In this document: one piece after another, positions 26,215 through 35,747 of the stretch | How the letters are laid out: each line of letters starts with the position of its first letter | Position numbering within the stretch: position 1 is the stretch's first letter | NCBI GenBank assembly: GCA_015231515.1 | Contig: JADGBM010000005.1 | Location: 1 to 64,000, forward strand | Source of the DNA: Desulfobulbaceae bacterium | GTDB taxonomy: Bacteria > Desulfobacterota > Desulfobulbia > Desulfobulbales > VMSU01 | Length of the DNA: 64,000 nt | Direction: 5' to 3' | Notes under the pieces: generated by a model | Databases searched by the model: none | Seen by the model: only the letters and a program-made list of their open reading frames with translations | Told to the model about the DNA's origin: nothing | Translations under genes and position numbers: made by a program

Positions 26215-27410
26215 GTAATTGGTGGGAGCGGGAAGATCTTGCCATTCAAGACGGATCATTGATGTTCGCTGGCCATGTTGTTAACAACCTCGCTGGCCAA
26301 TTCAACACACCCACTTTTTTTTATAACGCCAATAGAGTAACCGACAATATCAAAAGGCTGCATTCGGCACTCAACCAGACCGGTCTCAGGAACAGATATC
26401 GTCTGAAATATGCCATGAAAGCCAATCGATTTGCCCCACTGCTGACCCATTTGAAGAAGACGGGATTAGTTGGGATCGATGCCTGTTCGCCAAATGAGGT
26501 TGAACATGCAATTGGTTGCGGTTTTCGTGCCGATGAAATCTCCTTTACCGCTACCAGCTTGTCGGATAGCGACCTGGCCCGACTCTCGAAAATAAAAGGC
26601 CTGTCCATGAATTGCGACTCCATTAGCACTATCCGCCGCTGGGGTGAGCTTGGATCAGACCGAAAAATTGGCATCCGCATTAATCCTGCCATGGGCATCG
26701 GTCGTGCTCAGAACGATAAACTTCAGTATAGCGGAACCAACACCACCAAGTTCGGAATTTACCGCGAGCAATTCAGCGAGGCTGTATCGATTGCGCACCA
26801 CCATGGTCTCACAATCGACACAATCCACTTCCATACTGGCTGCGGCTACCTGACTCCCCAATTGGAGACCTGGGACGCCATTATAAAAAACTGTCTCTGG
26901 TTCGTTGATCAACTTAATACCGTAAACACGGTCAACGTTGGTGGGGGGCTTGGCGTTCCGCATATCGCTACCGATGCCCCGCTGGATCTTACCCACTGGG
27001 CACGAATCCTGGCAGAGCATTTTGCCCACCGATCACTCGCCGTCGAAATTGAACCTGGCGACTACCTGGTCAAGGATGCCGGCATTTTGTTGCTGACAAT
27101 CAATACCGTAGAGAAAAAACAGGAGACTGTTTTTGTGGGTGTGGATGCCGGCTTCAACCTTGCGGTAGAGCCTGCTGTCTATGGCCTTCCCTTTCATCCG
27201 GTTCCAGCCCTCACGCAACCGGGGGAACAAGCACCTGTAACTATTGTCGGTAATATCAACGAGGCCCTGGATGTCTGGTATGCCGACATCAAGATGCCGC
27301 CGCTCTCTGCCGGCCAGTGCCTGGCGCTTATTAACGCCGGGGCCTATTCCTCTTCAATGTCTTCCAACCATTGCATGCGCGGAGAGTTCAAAGAGTTTCT
27401 GCTATTGTAA
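26211..27410 (+). CDS. LysA/ornithine decarboxylase-like fold III PLP protein
   Basis: 399 aa, related to diaminopimelate and carboxynorspermidine decarboxylases. The PLP lysine is Lys70 (LKYAMKANRFAP), with HFHTGCGYL (207-213), the glycine loop VNVGGGLG (241-248), EIEPGDYLV (279-287) and the C-terminal INAGAYSSSM (375-383). The usual CESGD motif of LysA, which supplies the second active-site Cys across the dimer, reads NEALD here (350-354), so Cys becomes Asn. Substrate or even chemistry may differ from LysA. It overlaps the SET gene by 4 bases. Confidence 0.8.
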   Translation: MSNWWEREDLAIQDGSLMFAGHVVNNLAGQFNTPTFFYNANRVTDNIKRLHSALNQTGLRNRYRLKYAMKANRFAPLLTHLKKTGLVGIDACSPNEVEHAIGCGFRADEISFTATSLSDSDLARLSKIKGLSMNCDSISTIRRWGELGSDRKIGIRINPAMGIGRAQNDKLQYSGTNTTKFGIYREQFSEAVSIAHHHGLTIDTIHFHTGCGYLTPQLETWDAIIKNCLWFVDQLNTVNTVNVGGGLGVPHIATDAPLDLTHWARILAEHFAHRSLAVEIEPGDYLVKDAGILLLTINTVEKKQETVFVGVDAGFNLAVEPAVYGLPFHPVPALTQPGEQAPVTIVGNINEALDVWYADIKMPPLSAGQCLALINAGAYSSSMSSNHCMRGEFKEFLLL

Positions 27411-27474
27411 TTTCGGTATCCGTCCTTATGCGTAATTCACTAAAACGGCCAGGTTATTTTCTGACAATGGCGTA

Positions 27475-28233
27475 TTAGTTTTTCGGAGCGATTTCATAGA
27501 CCAGCGTCATGTTCGCCCGAACCTCAACCTCGCCGGGGGCAATGATCGGCTGTGCATCCGGCATGGCCCGACTCGATAGCATTCCGTAGCCTTCGGCCTG
27601 CATTATTTGCGGGCGAGCGCCAGCGTCATCAAGAAGCAAGGACAACACGCGAACCAAGCGAACCTTAGCGGCATCAGCAAGCACCTGGGCATCGGCCAGT
27701 GCATTTTCCGTGGCCTGCCGAATCGCCGCCTCCCGGTGAGTGCGAGGGTCCGCCAGTCCGAACTGGATGGCTCTAATGTCGTTGGCACCGGCCTCGGCAG
27801 CCATCCCGATGATTTTCCCGGCCAGCGAAAACTGCCCGGTCGTGACCTGAAAAATATTCGTGGCGGTAAATCCGTCTATCTCCGTTTGCCAGTCATCACC
27901 AGCTATTTTAGGACGGGACGACCAATTGGACCTTACCTGAAACCGGCCAGTCTGATATTCCGCCCCAGACAACCCGGCCCGCTGCAGCGCCCGCTCCACC
28001 TCGGCCATAATCCGACTGTTTATTCTTACGACCTCGTCCGCCTCCAGGGCTGTGCTCACCACTCCAATGGCCAGGCGCAATTGGTCGGCCGGCACCTGAA
28101 GCAGCGCCTCGCCGCGCACAGTTAATTGGGGTGCTGAAATGACAGTATCATCCCCCAAAACAGTGTATGGAAAGAGGGCAAGCTGAAAAAAACATCCGAA
28201 AATAATCGCCAACTTCAAGGTGCTTAGAACCAA
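27475..28233 (-). CDS. SIMPL-domain (DUF541) periplasmic protein
   Basis: 252 aa. A signal peptide is at about 1-26 (LKLAIIFGCFFQLALFPYTV, then LGDD). The SIMPL/DUF541 domain fills the rest: ISAPQLTVRGEALLQVPADQ, a helix with VRINSRIMAEVERALQRAGL, TGRFQVRSNW, and a C-terminal ALADAQVLADAAKVRLVRVL and PGEVEVRANMTLVYEI. The family is oligomeric and periplasmic or outer-membrane-associated, with no settled function. The gene looks GC-richer than its right-hand neighbours. It appears monocistronic. Confidence 0.85.
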   Translation of the reverse strand: MVLSTLKLAIIFGCFFQLALFPYTVLGDDTVISAPQLTVRGEALLQVPADQLRLAIGVVSTALEADEVVRINSRIMAEVERALQRAGLSGAEYQTGRFQVRSNWSSRPKIAGDDWQTEIDGFTATNIFQVTTGQFSLAGKIIGMAAEAGANDIRAIQFGLADPRTHREAAIRQATENALADAQVLADAAKVRLVRVLSLLLDDAGARPQIMQAEGYGMLSSRAMPDAQPIIAPGEVEVRANMTLVYEIAPKN

Positions 28234-28321
28234 TTTTCTTCTCCCACTAAAGCGCAGATTTTTAAGAACACCAACCTCTTGCCGTGGCCCACTAAAAGTC
28301 TGAAGAGTAGCGCTAATCAGG

Positions 28322-30868
28322 TTAATGAATCATCTCATAAAATTTCTTGAAATTCGGAACCTTATCCTTCCACAGCGTCAAATAATTATCCAAAAACCGC
28401 TGCATTTGAAAGCCCATGGTGAACATTGCATACTGCTCAATCTGTTTATCGAGCCACAAATCTTTATTGTTATAAAAGACATCAACCGCTTCTGACATTT
28501 TATCTTTTAATGCATCTGCATAAATTTGTTCCGTCCCACCGCCAAAATAGTGCTTCTGCTTTTCAGTGGGCCCAAAACCAAACGAAGGATCACTTATGCC
28601 AAAATATTCATTTGCCAGATGTTTGTACTCCGCAAAAAAGCCATCATAGGTGTGCATTATTAAACGCAATGGCCCTTTCATCGGACTTGTACCCGAGGCT
28701 TCCCACCCAACCACCGGATTGGCAATCGACAGATCAAACTTTGAAAACTTCTCCCCATCGGCCATATCATAATTTTGTTTATAGACTATCATGACTTTAT
28801 GATCAGTCAGCTCAGCAATAACTTTTGATCTATGCAAAATCTTATCGACAAACCCCCGGGCTTCCATGTCTCGCGCGTGTGCTTTACCAGCCATAACAAT
28901 GACTATGCGTTTATTCGTTTCCTTCAATGTTTCAGCTATTTTCACAAATTCCTGCACAACGCTGTTCGAGACCATCAAAGCATTTTGTTTATAGCCCTTT
29001 GCCCGTCTGGCAAAGACAGCAGTCAAAACATTTGCGACATCATCATCACTTGATACGCGAATTAAATTACTCGACCGGAACCCGTTTTCAAGTATCAACT
29101 CGTTAATATACGGGATAATTTCCGCCTTTGCTGCCAGTTGATACGAAGCGATTAAATCTCTAAATATTTTATGACCTTTTAATTGTAAAAACTTAAACCC
29201 ATTCATGTAATCTTCGGCACTATTACCAACAACAGACTCCATTATTCTTTGGACTTCAGAAGCCGGCCCCCACCACGTATCCGAATGAATCGCGTTAGTT
29301 ACATTACTCAGCTTAAACTTTTCTTCCGGAAATACATCTTCGCTAGTAATATTGTAATGAATTTCAGCGACTGAGTTGATCGAGCTGGCCATAAAGGCAG
29401 CTAAGTCGGCCATTGAGATTCCATGCATTTCATACTCGCCGTGCATCCCCTGGACAACCCGCAGGCACCGAAACCCCCTAAAATTCTGAAAACCGGGTTT
29501 ATTTTTAAGGAACGGATTATTCAACATGAAAATCACATTTAAATCCGTTTGATTTAAAACCCGTCGAACATGAGCCTCTTCCTCGTAGGTATCAAAGGCT
29601 GAAGAATCAATAGTATGAGTGACAAAACTAGTTATTGATCGAACCTCATTGAGTGCCTTTTCAATTTTTTTAAAATTTCGTTTCACAATCTCATTAATCT
29701 TTGATTCATCGCGCACATTTACCCCAGCGTTCTCTAATTTTTTTCTCATCAATATGACGGGAAGCAGTGCGGCATGTCCCTCATTTAAGTTCACCAGTGG
29801 AACCTTAAATATATTCATAAAATATTCAGAGATGCATGCTAACGAGTATTGGGACGCCAGCTTCAAATCTCCATCGGGATACAACTGCTCTGTGACGTTT
29901 TTTCCCTGATACGATTTACTAACTCTTGTTGTGTTAAAATAGAGGATAGGATTAATCCAACCAGTTTTACCAACATGGCCATACACCATAATGTTGGCCT
30001 TGATTTCACCAAAATAATGCTGTTTCTCCTGACTGGCAGGAACAACAATCTCAAATGGCGCATCGATCTCATTTTTTTTCCACTTCCTGGTGTCGCCCAA
30101 AAGAGCCATATTACGATTACTTAACATAAATATTTCCGGGTGCCTTCGAATGCTCCACTCGTCAGGAAGCGCATACTGAGCAACACTGATAAAGTTGATC
30201 TTCTGAGCGCCATAACCATTTTCAGAACCAATCGCCACCGTAACCTCAGGCACCTCCTGATCAGCATACTCTTTATGTTTATCACCAGCCAAGACCCCGA
30301 GGCCGCCGCTATACGTTTTGATATCGTTTTTCACGGCAATTTCGGATGTTACTTCCATGATCACAGGGATTTTTTTACGTATCAAAAAATGCATGAATTG
30401 CAACGTGGCTTCTGCTTTTTTATACCCCAGTTCGTAAATCAAATCTTTATCAGCGGCTATGACGGCACGATCAAAATCAGCCTTCAACGCCAAGTTGTTC
30501 TGTTGTAATTCCCGTAACAGAACAACATCTTTTTTTGATAGCTTTCGTAAAATAGCCTGGCTGTACTCTTTTGAGATACCCGGCTCAACCGAAAAATGTC
30601 GACAGAGATCAGCTCGAACTTTCTCACCAGATATTTCCAGCCCTTTATCAGTACCAGAGTCAACAACATAACTATCCTTGGTGTTAACAATTTCAATCAT
30701 TTCGGAAAGTTGCGCTTCTGTAGGTGTATTAATCTTATGCAATTGTCGTGATACACCTCCGAGCCGATCAATTTCCTTTTGTTTTTTCTGGTTAGACTTT
30801 ATAACGTGATACTCGATGGCAAATTCATCTTGTACCGGTTTAATTGGGTGAGTAGTTTTCTTTGGCAT
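28322..30868 (-). CDS. Divergent alpha-glucan phosphorylase family protein
   Basis: 848 aa. It follows the short alpha-glucan phosphorylase pattern: YSGGLGVLAGDKHKEYADQE, VNLNEGHAALLPVIL, a SNVTNAIHSDTWWGP motif, VIVMAGKAHARDMEARGF, and the PLP region WEASGTSPMKG. The last differs from the canonical EASGTSGMKA and lacks the following NG segment, while the lysine is kept. The first 100 residues are extra. The canonical reaction is phosphorolysis of glycogen or maltodextrin to glucose-1-phosphate. No glycogen genes are nearby, so activity and substrate are uncertain. Confidence 0.75.
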   Translation of the reverse strand: MPKKTTHPIKPVQDEFAIEYHVIKSNQKKQKEIDRLGGVSRQLHKINTPTEAQLSEMIEIVNTKDSYVVDSGTDKGLEISGEKVRADLCRHFSVEPGISKEYSQAILRKLSKKDVVLLRELQQNNLALKADFDRAVIAADKDLIYELGYKKAEATLQFMHFLIRKKIPVIMEVTSEIAVKNDIKTYSGGLGVLAGDKHKEYADQEVPEVTVAIGSENGYGAQKINFISVAQYALPDEWSIRRHPEIFMLSNRNMALLGDTRKWKKNEIDAPFEIVVPASQEKQHYFGEIKANIMVYGHVGKTGWINPILYFNTTRVSKSYQGKNVTEQLYPDGDLKLASQYSLACISEYFMNIFKVPLVNLNEGHAALLPVILMRKKLENAGVNVRDESKINEIVKRNFKKIEKALNEVRSITSFVTHTIDSSAFDTYEEEAHVRRVLNQTDLNVIFMLNNPFLKNKPGFQNFRGFRCLRVVQGMHGEYEMHGISMADLAAFMASSINSVAEIHYNITSEDVFPEEKFKLSNVTNAIHSDTWWGPASEVQRIMESVVGNSAEDYMNGFKFLQLKGHKIFRDLIASYQLAAKAEIIPYINELILENGFRSSNLIRVSSDDDVANVLTAVFARRAKGYKQNALMVSNSVVQEFVKIAETLKETNKRIVIVMAGKAHARDMEARGFVDKILHRSKVIAELTDHKVMIVYKQNYDMADGEKFSKFDLSIANPVVGWEASGTSPMKGPLRLIMHTYDGFFAEYKHLANEYFGISDPSFGFGPTEKQKHYFGGGTEQIYADALKDKMSEAVDVFYNNKDLWLDKQIEQYAMFTMGFQMQRFLDNYLTLWKDKVPNFKKFYEMIH

Positions 30869-31061
30869 TGTTTCTATAAGTAATTGTTGTTTTATGGATT
30901 TTGGTAATTGAGATAAAAGCGAAGGCCTTTATCTATTTTCATTTAAAATGATACAATAACTTCGACAAAAATACACCAAGTGCATTGCATTAAAATGCTA
31001 TTGCACCGAATAATTTCATTGGCACTGTACAATTGTACGAATTCTCACAAAAGGCTTATTT

Positions 31062-32648
31062 TTGGACTTAATACTCTCATTTAAAATTCCCATCGAAAAA
31101 GATGGAATCACTGAATACATAAAGGCCGCCTCAAAACAGCTCCATAAAAATAATGGTTTTGCTCTTCTAAAAATCCTCAGCAAATCTCTTGATATTCGTG
31201 ACCAGGAACAGTTTTTCTACAAACTGTCACTGGTAGTTCGACTTCCTGATTCTCATAATAACTGGCAGGCTTTTCCGGTTTATACCGATCACTTACCGCC
31301 CCCTAAACAAATCGGTTGCCCACCAGACAAAAACCCTATAGTCGTCGGATTTGGCCCTGCCGGAATGTTCGCTGCTCTTGAACTTATCGACTTAGGCCTT
31401 AAGCCCATAATCTTTGAACGCGGCAAAAAAATTGCCGAGCGTTCCCTTGATGTTCAAAAATTCATAAAAGAAAGAGAGCTGAACCCTGAATCGAATATTC
31501 AATTTGGGGAAGGTGGAGCCGGTTCTTACTCCGACGGCAAACTGTTCTCCCGGCGCAACAATAACTCAAGTTATGTTGATAGGGTTCTCAAAACCTTTAT
31601 TAAATTTGGAGCACCACAGGAGATTGCCTACATCAGTAAACCTCACCTTGGAACTGATGTTTTATGTAAAATTGTCCGTAATATAAGGCAGTATATTTTA
31701 GATCGTGGCGGTGAGTTACATTACAGTTCCAAAATGACGGATATCCTTATTTCTAACGACAAGGCATCAGGAGTTATAATCAATAATAACTTGGAGTATC
31801 TTTCTTCAAATATCTTTCTTGCCTTGGGACATTCTGCCAGAAATACTGTCAAAATGTTGTATGAAAAAGGTGTTACCATTGAACAGCGACCGATTGCAGT
31901 TGGTGTTCGCATTGAACATCCGGTTGAGACGATCAACTCCATGCGCTATGGCCGCAAATATATCAAGTTCCCCGGGCTTGGGGCTGCCACCTACTCCTTA
32001 AATTATACAAATCGGACTATGCGCCGTGGTGTCTATACATTCTGCATGTGTCCAGGTGGTGAGATAATCAACGCCTCCTCATCCCAAGGCCTTCTTGTTT
32101 TAAATGGAATGAGTTACTCCCACAGGTCGTCGCCATTCTCCAATGCAGGTCTGGTGATCGGTTGCCGGACAGATGATTATCTATCTGTTAATCCTTTAGC
32201 TGGAATCGAGTTTCAAAAAGATATTGAACGAAAATCGTTTAAAGCAGGAGGGCAAAACTGGAAAGTACCAGCTCAAAACTTAATGAACTTCCTGGACAAA
32301 AAGCAGCCTGCCGACCTGCAAACATCATCATATAAAATGGGCGTTGTAGCCGCAGACCTGAACGATTTACTCCCTGCCTTTGTCTGTGAACAACTGACAG
32401 CTGCTTTTAAACTATGGCACAAAGAGGTCCCGTCATTTATCTCACATGAAGCCATTTTGTTCGGCTCTGAGACCCGAACTTCCTCTCCAGTTCGAATTAC
32501 ACGTAACGAGAACTATGAATCCGTCTCAACCAAAAACCTCTATCCAATCGGCGAAGGCTCGGGGTACACTGGGGGCATAACAAGTTCCGCCGCAGACGCC
32601 ATCAAAGCCGTTGAAACAACCATGCACATATCTGACAGATCAGTATAG
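31062..32648 (+). CDS. FAD-dependent dehydrogenase (COG2509-like)
   Basis: 528 aa, TTG start. An N-terminal extension of about 85 residues (predicted RNA- or protein-binding) precedes the FAD dinucleotide fold VVGFGPAGMFAALELIDLG. Further FAD-contact motifs are IQFGEGGAGSYSDGKLFSR, IFLALGHSARNT and PIGEGSGYTGGITSSAADA near the C-terminus. This family of large flavoproteins is widespread and uncharacterised. No partner gene is adjacent. Confidence 0.82.
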   Translation: MDLILSFKIPIEKDGITEYIKAASKQLHKNNGFALLKILSKSLDIRDQEQFFYKLSLVVRLPDSHNNWQAFPVYTDHLPPPKQIGCPPDKNPIVVGFGPAGMFAALELIDLGLKPIIFERGKKIAERSLDVQKFIKERELNPESNIQFGEGGAGSYSDGKLFSRRNNNSSYVDRVLKTFIKFGAPQEIAYISKPHLGTDVLCKIVRNIRQYILDRGGELHYSSKMTDILISNDKASGVIINNNLEYLSSNIFLALGHSARNTVKMLYEKGVTIEQRPIAVGVRIEHPVETINSMRYGRKYIKFPGLGAATYSLNYTNRTMRRGVYTFCMCPGGEIINASSSQGLLVLNGMSYSHRSSPFSNAGLVIGCRTDDYLSVNPLAGIEFQKDIERKSFKAGGQNWKVPAQNLMNFLDKKQPADLQTSSYKMGVVAADLNDLLPAFVCEQLTAAFKLWHKEVPSFISHEAILFGSETRTSSPVRITRNENYESVSTKNLYPIGEGSGYTGGITSSAADAIKAVETTMHISDRSV

Positions 32649-32775
32649 AGTTCACTAGCTGCGAAAAAATCAGGACCATTGCAGTTAAATTGCTGCCTTA
32701 TCTTTCATTTCTGAAATTGTGCAATGCAATACTCTGCAACAATGCAACAATTTGACTATATGCACACGTTTCAAC

Positions 32776-34170
32776 TCAAGTATACAAATCACTCTGTTTC
32801 TTGCGATAGACCGGAAAATGGATATGATATTTTTTCATTTTCCGCCAGAGTGTGGTTGTTGAAATCCCAAGATATCTGGCAGTATCCTCACGATTACCGC
32901 CATACTTCTGCAACATATCAAGAATCACCTTGCCCTCGTGGTTGGCAAGGGGTGAAACCATCTCATCATCTCCAAGCTCTGGAACCTCTTCCACTATTGA
33001 CTCAAGAAACTCCGCCGACAGATGCCCCATCTCAATTTGACGCCCATGGCATAACACAAAACAAAATTCGATAATATTTTCCAGCTCCCGGATATTGCCC
33101 GGAAAGGCATAGGACATAAAGGCGTTAAGAACCTCAGGCGACACTGATTCAATATTTTTTTGCTTTAAATGGTTGTATTTGTTAACAAAGTGATCAACTA
33201 GCAAAGGGATGTCTTCCTTGCGCTGGGCCAATGTCGGCAGAACAATTTTTATAACATTAAGCCTGAAAAAAAGGTCATCGCGAAACTTATCCTTAGAAAC
33301 CAACTTTTTTAAATTCTTATTGGTGGCAGCAATTACCCGGGCAGTTGTTCTGACTGGTTCAGTACCACCTAACGGTTCATACTCTTTTTCCTGCAATACA
33401 CGCAAAAGTCGTAATTGCAGGGCAGGAGAGATATCACCAATTTCATCAAGGAAGATGGTTCCATTTTCAGCCAGTGCGAATCGACCCTTTTTATCAGTTT
33501 TTGCACCCGTGAAAGCGCCCTTTTTATAGCCAAACAGTTCGGATTCCAACAAGGTATCCGGCAAAGCAGCACAGTTAAGCGCCACGAACTTGCCTCTTTT
33601 CTTACTCAGGTTATGGACTGAGCGGGCAAACAACTCTTTCCCTGTTCCGCTGGGCCCTTCAATAAGCACAGTGCTGCCACTCTCTGCAATATCAGGGAGT
33701 GTCGATAGTATCTGTTGAATTTTATAATTTTTACTGATTATGTCATCAAAGACATAACCTCTGGAAACCTCCTTACGCAAAACCTCGATGGCTGAAATAT
33801 CCCTAAACGTTTCGACCCCACCTATTATATCACCAGCATCATTTTTTAAAACTGAGGTGTTTATAATGAGAGGCGTTTTGCATCCTTTGCTGTTTAATAT
33901 CTCAACCTTAAGTTCGACAACATCCTGTCCAGTTTTTAACGATTGCCTCAGAGCACACGCAGCCTGACAGATGTTCGCCCTGAACACATCAAAACATTTT
34001 CGTCCAACGGCATTTTCATGCATTATGCCTGTGATACGTTCAGCGGACTTATTGAAGAAATTTATGTTCATCTCGCTGTCGACAGTGAACACACCTTCTG
34101 TAATTGAATTTAAAATTCGTCTACTGATATTGTTTTGACTATGATCCACTTTCATTCCATTTAATAACAT
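32776..34170 (-). CDS. Sigma-54-dependent activator (PAS-AAA-Fis)
   Basis: 464 aa. A PAS sensor is at about 15-130 (NSITEGVFTVDSEMNINFFN; Cys-containing CFDVFRANICQAAC), with no receiver domain. The AAA+ domain runs about 140-370: Walker A GPSGTGKE (172-179), GAFTGA (218-223) that contacts sigma-54, and Walker B TIFLDEIGD (238-246). The Fis-type HTH is near 420-450 (NREDTARYLGISTTTLWRKM). GGGGGTGATAA precedes ATG. It is divergent from the small membrane protein gene, which has a -24/-12 promoter and is the likely target. Confidence 0.92.
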   Translation of the reverse strand: MLLNGMKVDHSQNNISRRILNSITEGVFTVDSEMNINFFNKSAERITGIMHENAVGRKCFDVFRANICQAACALRQSLKTGQDVVELKVEILNSKGCKTPLIINTSVLKNDAGDIIGGVETFRDISAIEVLRKEVSRGYVFDDIISKNYKIQQILSTLPDIAESGSTVLIEGPSGTGKELFARSVHNLSKKRGKFVALNCAALPDTLLESELFGYKKGAFTGAKTDKKGRFALAENGTIFLDEIGDISPALQLRLLRVLQEKEYEPLGGTEPVRTTARVIAATNKNLKKLVSKDKFRDDLFFRLNVIKIVLPTLAQRKEDIPLLVDHFVNKYNHLKQKNIESVSPEVLNAFMSYAFPGNIRELENIIEFCFVLCHGRQIEMGHLSAEFLESIVEEVPELGDDEMVSPLANHEGKVILDMLQKYGGNREDTARYLGISTTTLWRKMKKYHIHFPVYRKKQSDLYT

Positions 34171-34378
34171 TTATCACCCCCATGAAATATTCAGGTCGGT
34201 GGTAGAAGATCTCGATCTTTCGCACAATCGAGGTCGGACTCCTTTTTGACCTCATACATATCAGTGTAGCTAATTCTCTTCATAAATCAAAGATAACTGG
34301 AAAAAATATACTGGAAAAGTTCCTTTCAGACCGTCATTTTTACTCCATACACTCACACTATCGGATACATTTTTGAAT

Positions 34379-34397
34379 GTGCGGCAAATCGACGCAC
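34379..34397. promoter_or_regulatory. Candidate activator-binding palindrome
   Basis: GTGCG (34379-34383) and CGCAC (34393-34397) are separated by nine bases, giving a short inverted repeat 16 bases upstream of the -24 element. Enhancer sites for sigma-54 activators usually lie farther upstream, so this could instead be an IHF or repressor site. Confidence 0.3.
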
Positions 34398-34412
34398 TGT
34401 TTTTATGAGTTA

Positions 34413-34428
34413 TGGCATGACGACTGCA
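34413..34428 (+). promoter_or_regulatory. Sigma-54 promoter (-24/-12)
   Basis: TGGCATGACGACTGCA matches the consensus TGGCACG-N4-TTGCA at 14 of 16 scored or free positions, with the invariant GG and GC correctly spaced by ten bases. Transcription would start about 12 bases downstream, roughly 70 bases before the ATG at 34510. The divergent neighbour encodes a sigma-54 activator. Confidence 0.65.
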
Positions 34429-34509
34429 AAGGTTAACTTGTGACAGGGTTGTTAAAGACATGACGGCAATTATTAAAAAAACAACCACCAATACGAGGAG
34501 GAAGAGGCC

Positions 34510-34953
34510 ATGAAAAAACTACACATCCACAGAAGTATTTACAAAACAGCAACGTGTGTTGTCTTATCTCTCTTTTACTTTGCACTGCTTGCCTACCCTT
34601 TCGGCGTCACGGCTGAGGGATTCATGGTTGAAAGGATGATAATTGCTGCGGTTGTCTTTTTTGCGATTTCGATTCCGGCCTGGATTATCAATGTGAAAAG
34701 GGAGCTATTCAGCCCTGAAGAAGAGGGTGCTGATATCGTAGAGGCAACTTCGTCCAGACAGATCAATACAGATAGCGACATCGGTCAACTTGCCCTGCAA
34801 AACAATTGGATAACCCCACAGGAGCTCAAGCAAATCTTGTTCTGTCAGGAGTGTGACGATAGAAAATTCGGTGAGGTAGCCATAAAAAGAAATTTTCTTA
34901 CCATGTCTCAGGTCAAATCTCTGCTGCAACTGCAAAGTGAACAGCGTCACTAA
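34510..34953 (+). CDS. Small membrane protein with two TM helices and a helical repeat domain
   Basis: 147 aa of unknown function. Two membrane helices are at about 12-34 (TATCVVLSLFYFALLAYPF) and 41-62 (RMIIAAVVFFAISIPAWII), then a cytoplasmic region with two similar helical units (IGQLALQNNWITPQELKQIL and FGEVAIKRNFLTMSQVKSLL). These resemble the LG-x-L-x(6)-I/L-x(4)-L repeats found at the N-termini of type II secretion/pilus ATPases. AGGAGGAAGAGGCC precedes ATG. It is likely controlled by the divergent sigma-54 activator. Confidence 0.75.
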   Translation: MKKLHIHRSIYKTATCVVLSLFYFALLAYPFGVTAEGFMVERMIIAAVVFFAISIPAWIINVKRELFSPEEEGADIVEATSSRQINTDSDIGQLALQNNWITPQELKQILFCQECDDRKFGEVAIKRNFLTMSQVKSLLQLQSEQRH

Positions 34954-35004
34954 GCAGTGAGTGCCGCAACGGAAACTCTCGTATAGACAGGGGGGGTCTA
35001 CCTC

Positions 35005-35031
35005 GAAAAAACTCAGGGCCCTGAGTTTTTT
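35005..35031. terminator. Bidirectional terminator
   Basis: AAAAAACTCAGGG and CCCTGAGTTTTTT form a perfect 13-bp palindrome with A and T runs on both sides. It sits between the small membrane protein gene (plus) and tadA (minus), ending both. Confidence 0.88.
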
Positions 35032-35058
35032 CGTCTGTGCGGCGCTTCGGCAAAAAGA

Positions 35059-35511
35059 TTAACGCCGGGCCTTAAAAAATTCGGTTAACAGTCGTCCGCA
35101 CTCTTCAGCCATAAGACCTGCGCTCACAGTTATATTATGATTAAGCATACCATCAGAACCAACCCTATATCTACTGACGATTGCCCCAGCCTTAGGATCT
35201 GCGGCTCCATATACCAGACGAGTTACCCTGGCGCTGATTAATGCGCCACTGCACATCACGCAGGGTTCGAGAGTAACGTACAAAGTAGTGGCAAGCAGAC
35301 GATAATTGGCAAGCTGACTGGCAGCTTTTCTCAGGACAAGAATTTCAGCGTGGGCAGTTGGGTCTGACAGTTCAATTGAGCGATTACCATCTTGAGCAAG
35401 AACGTCTCCCTCTCCCCCGACCAGAACTGCCCCGACGGGTACTTCTTCTCGTCGAGCCGCCAGTTGGGCCTGCGCATAGGCAAGCTGCATATAGTGTTCA
35501 TCAGTGGTCAT
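35059..35511 (-). CDS. tadA: tRNA-specific adenosine deaminase
   Basis: 150 aa with the start placed at ATG 35511 (MTTDEHYMQLAYAQAQLAA), the family N-terminus; longer frames add an unlikely leader. The zinc deaminase motifs are TAHAEI with the catalytic Glu and EPCVMCSGALI. Substrate-binding YRLLATTLYVTLEPC and GAADPKAGA are present. TadA converts A34 to inosine in tRNA-Arg(ACG). Confidence 0.93.
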   Translation of the reverse strand: MTTDEHYMQLAYAQAQLAARREEVPVGAVLVGGEGDVLAQDGNRSIELSDPTAHAEILVLRKAASQLANYRLLATTLYVTLEPCVMCSGALISARVTRLVYGAADPKAGAIVSRYRVGSDGMLNHNITVSAGLMAEECGRLLTEFFKARR

Positions 35512-35655
35512 AATAAACCTGATTAGCGCCAATCTTCCGAAACACAATAGAAGTGATATTTTTGAAGCGATTTTGACCAGGAACAAACTTAATGTCCTGC
35601 GAACGGATTTAGATATTCAAGCAGCGACAAATATGATTTAATCCACGCCTTCACA

Positions 35656-35701
35656 AAATCCCCCGTAATCCCCATTTCCATGGGGATTACGGGGGATTTT
35701 T
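35656..35701. repeat. Perfect 20-bp hairpin (terminator or repeat)
   Basis: AAATCCCCCGTAATCCCCAT and its exact reverse complement are separated by TTCC and followed by T. It could terminate transcription from the plus side, but no plus gene precedes it. The perfect 20-bp stem beginning the higBA island suggests a small dispersed element. Confidence 0.6.
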
Positions 35702-35728
35702 CATCTTATATACAAATAAAAACGGCTA

Positions 35729-35747
35729 TCCGGATTAGTGTGTTGTT
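35729..35747 (+). repeat. Left copy of a 19-bp inverted repeat around higBA
   Basis: TCCGGATTAGTGTGTTGTT matches the reverse complement of 37208-37226 exactly, 1.46 kb away. Similarity extends weakly a few bases outward (GGCTA against GGTTC). The segment between holds higBA and degenerate repeats. Confidence 0.75.
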
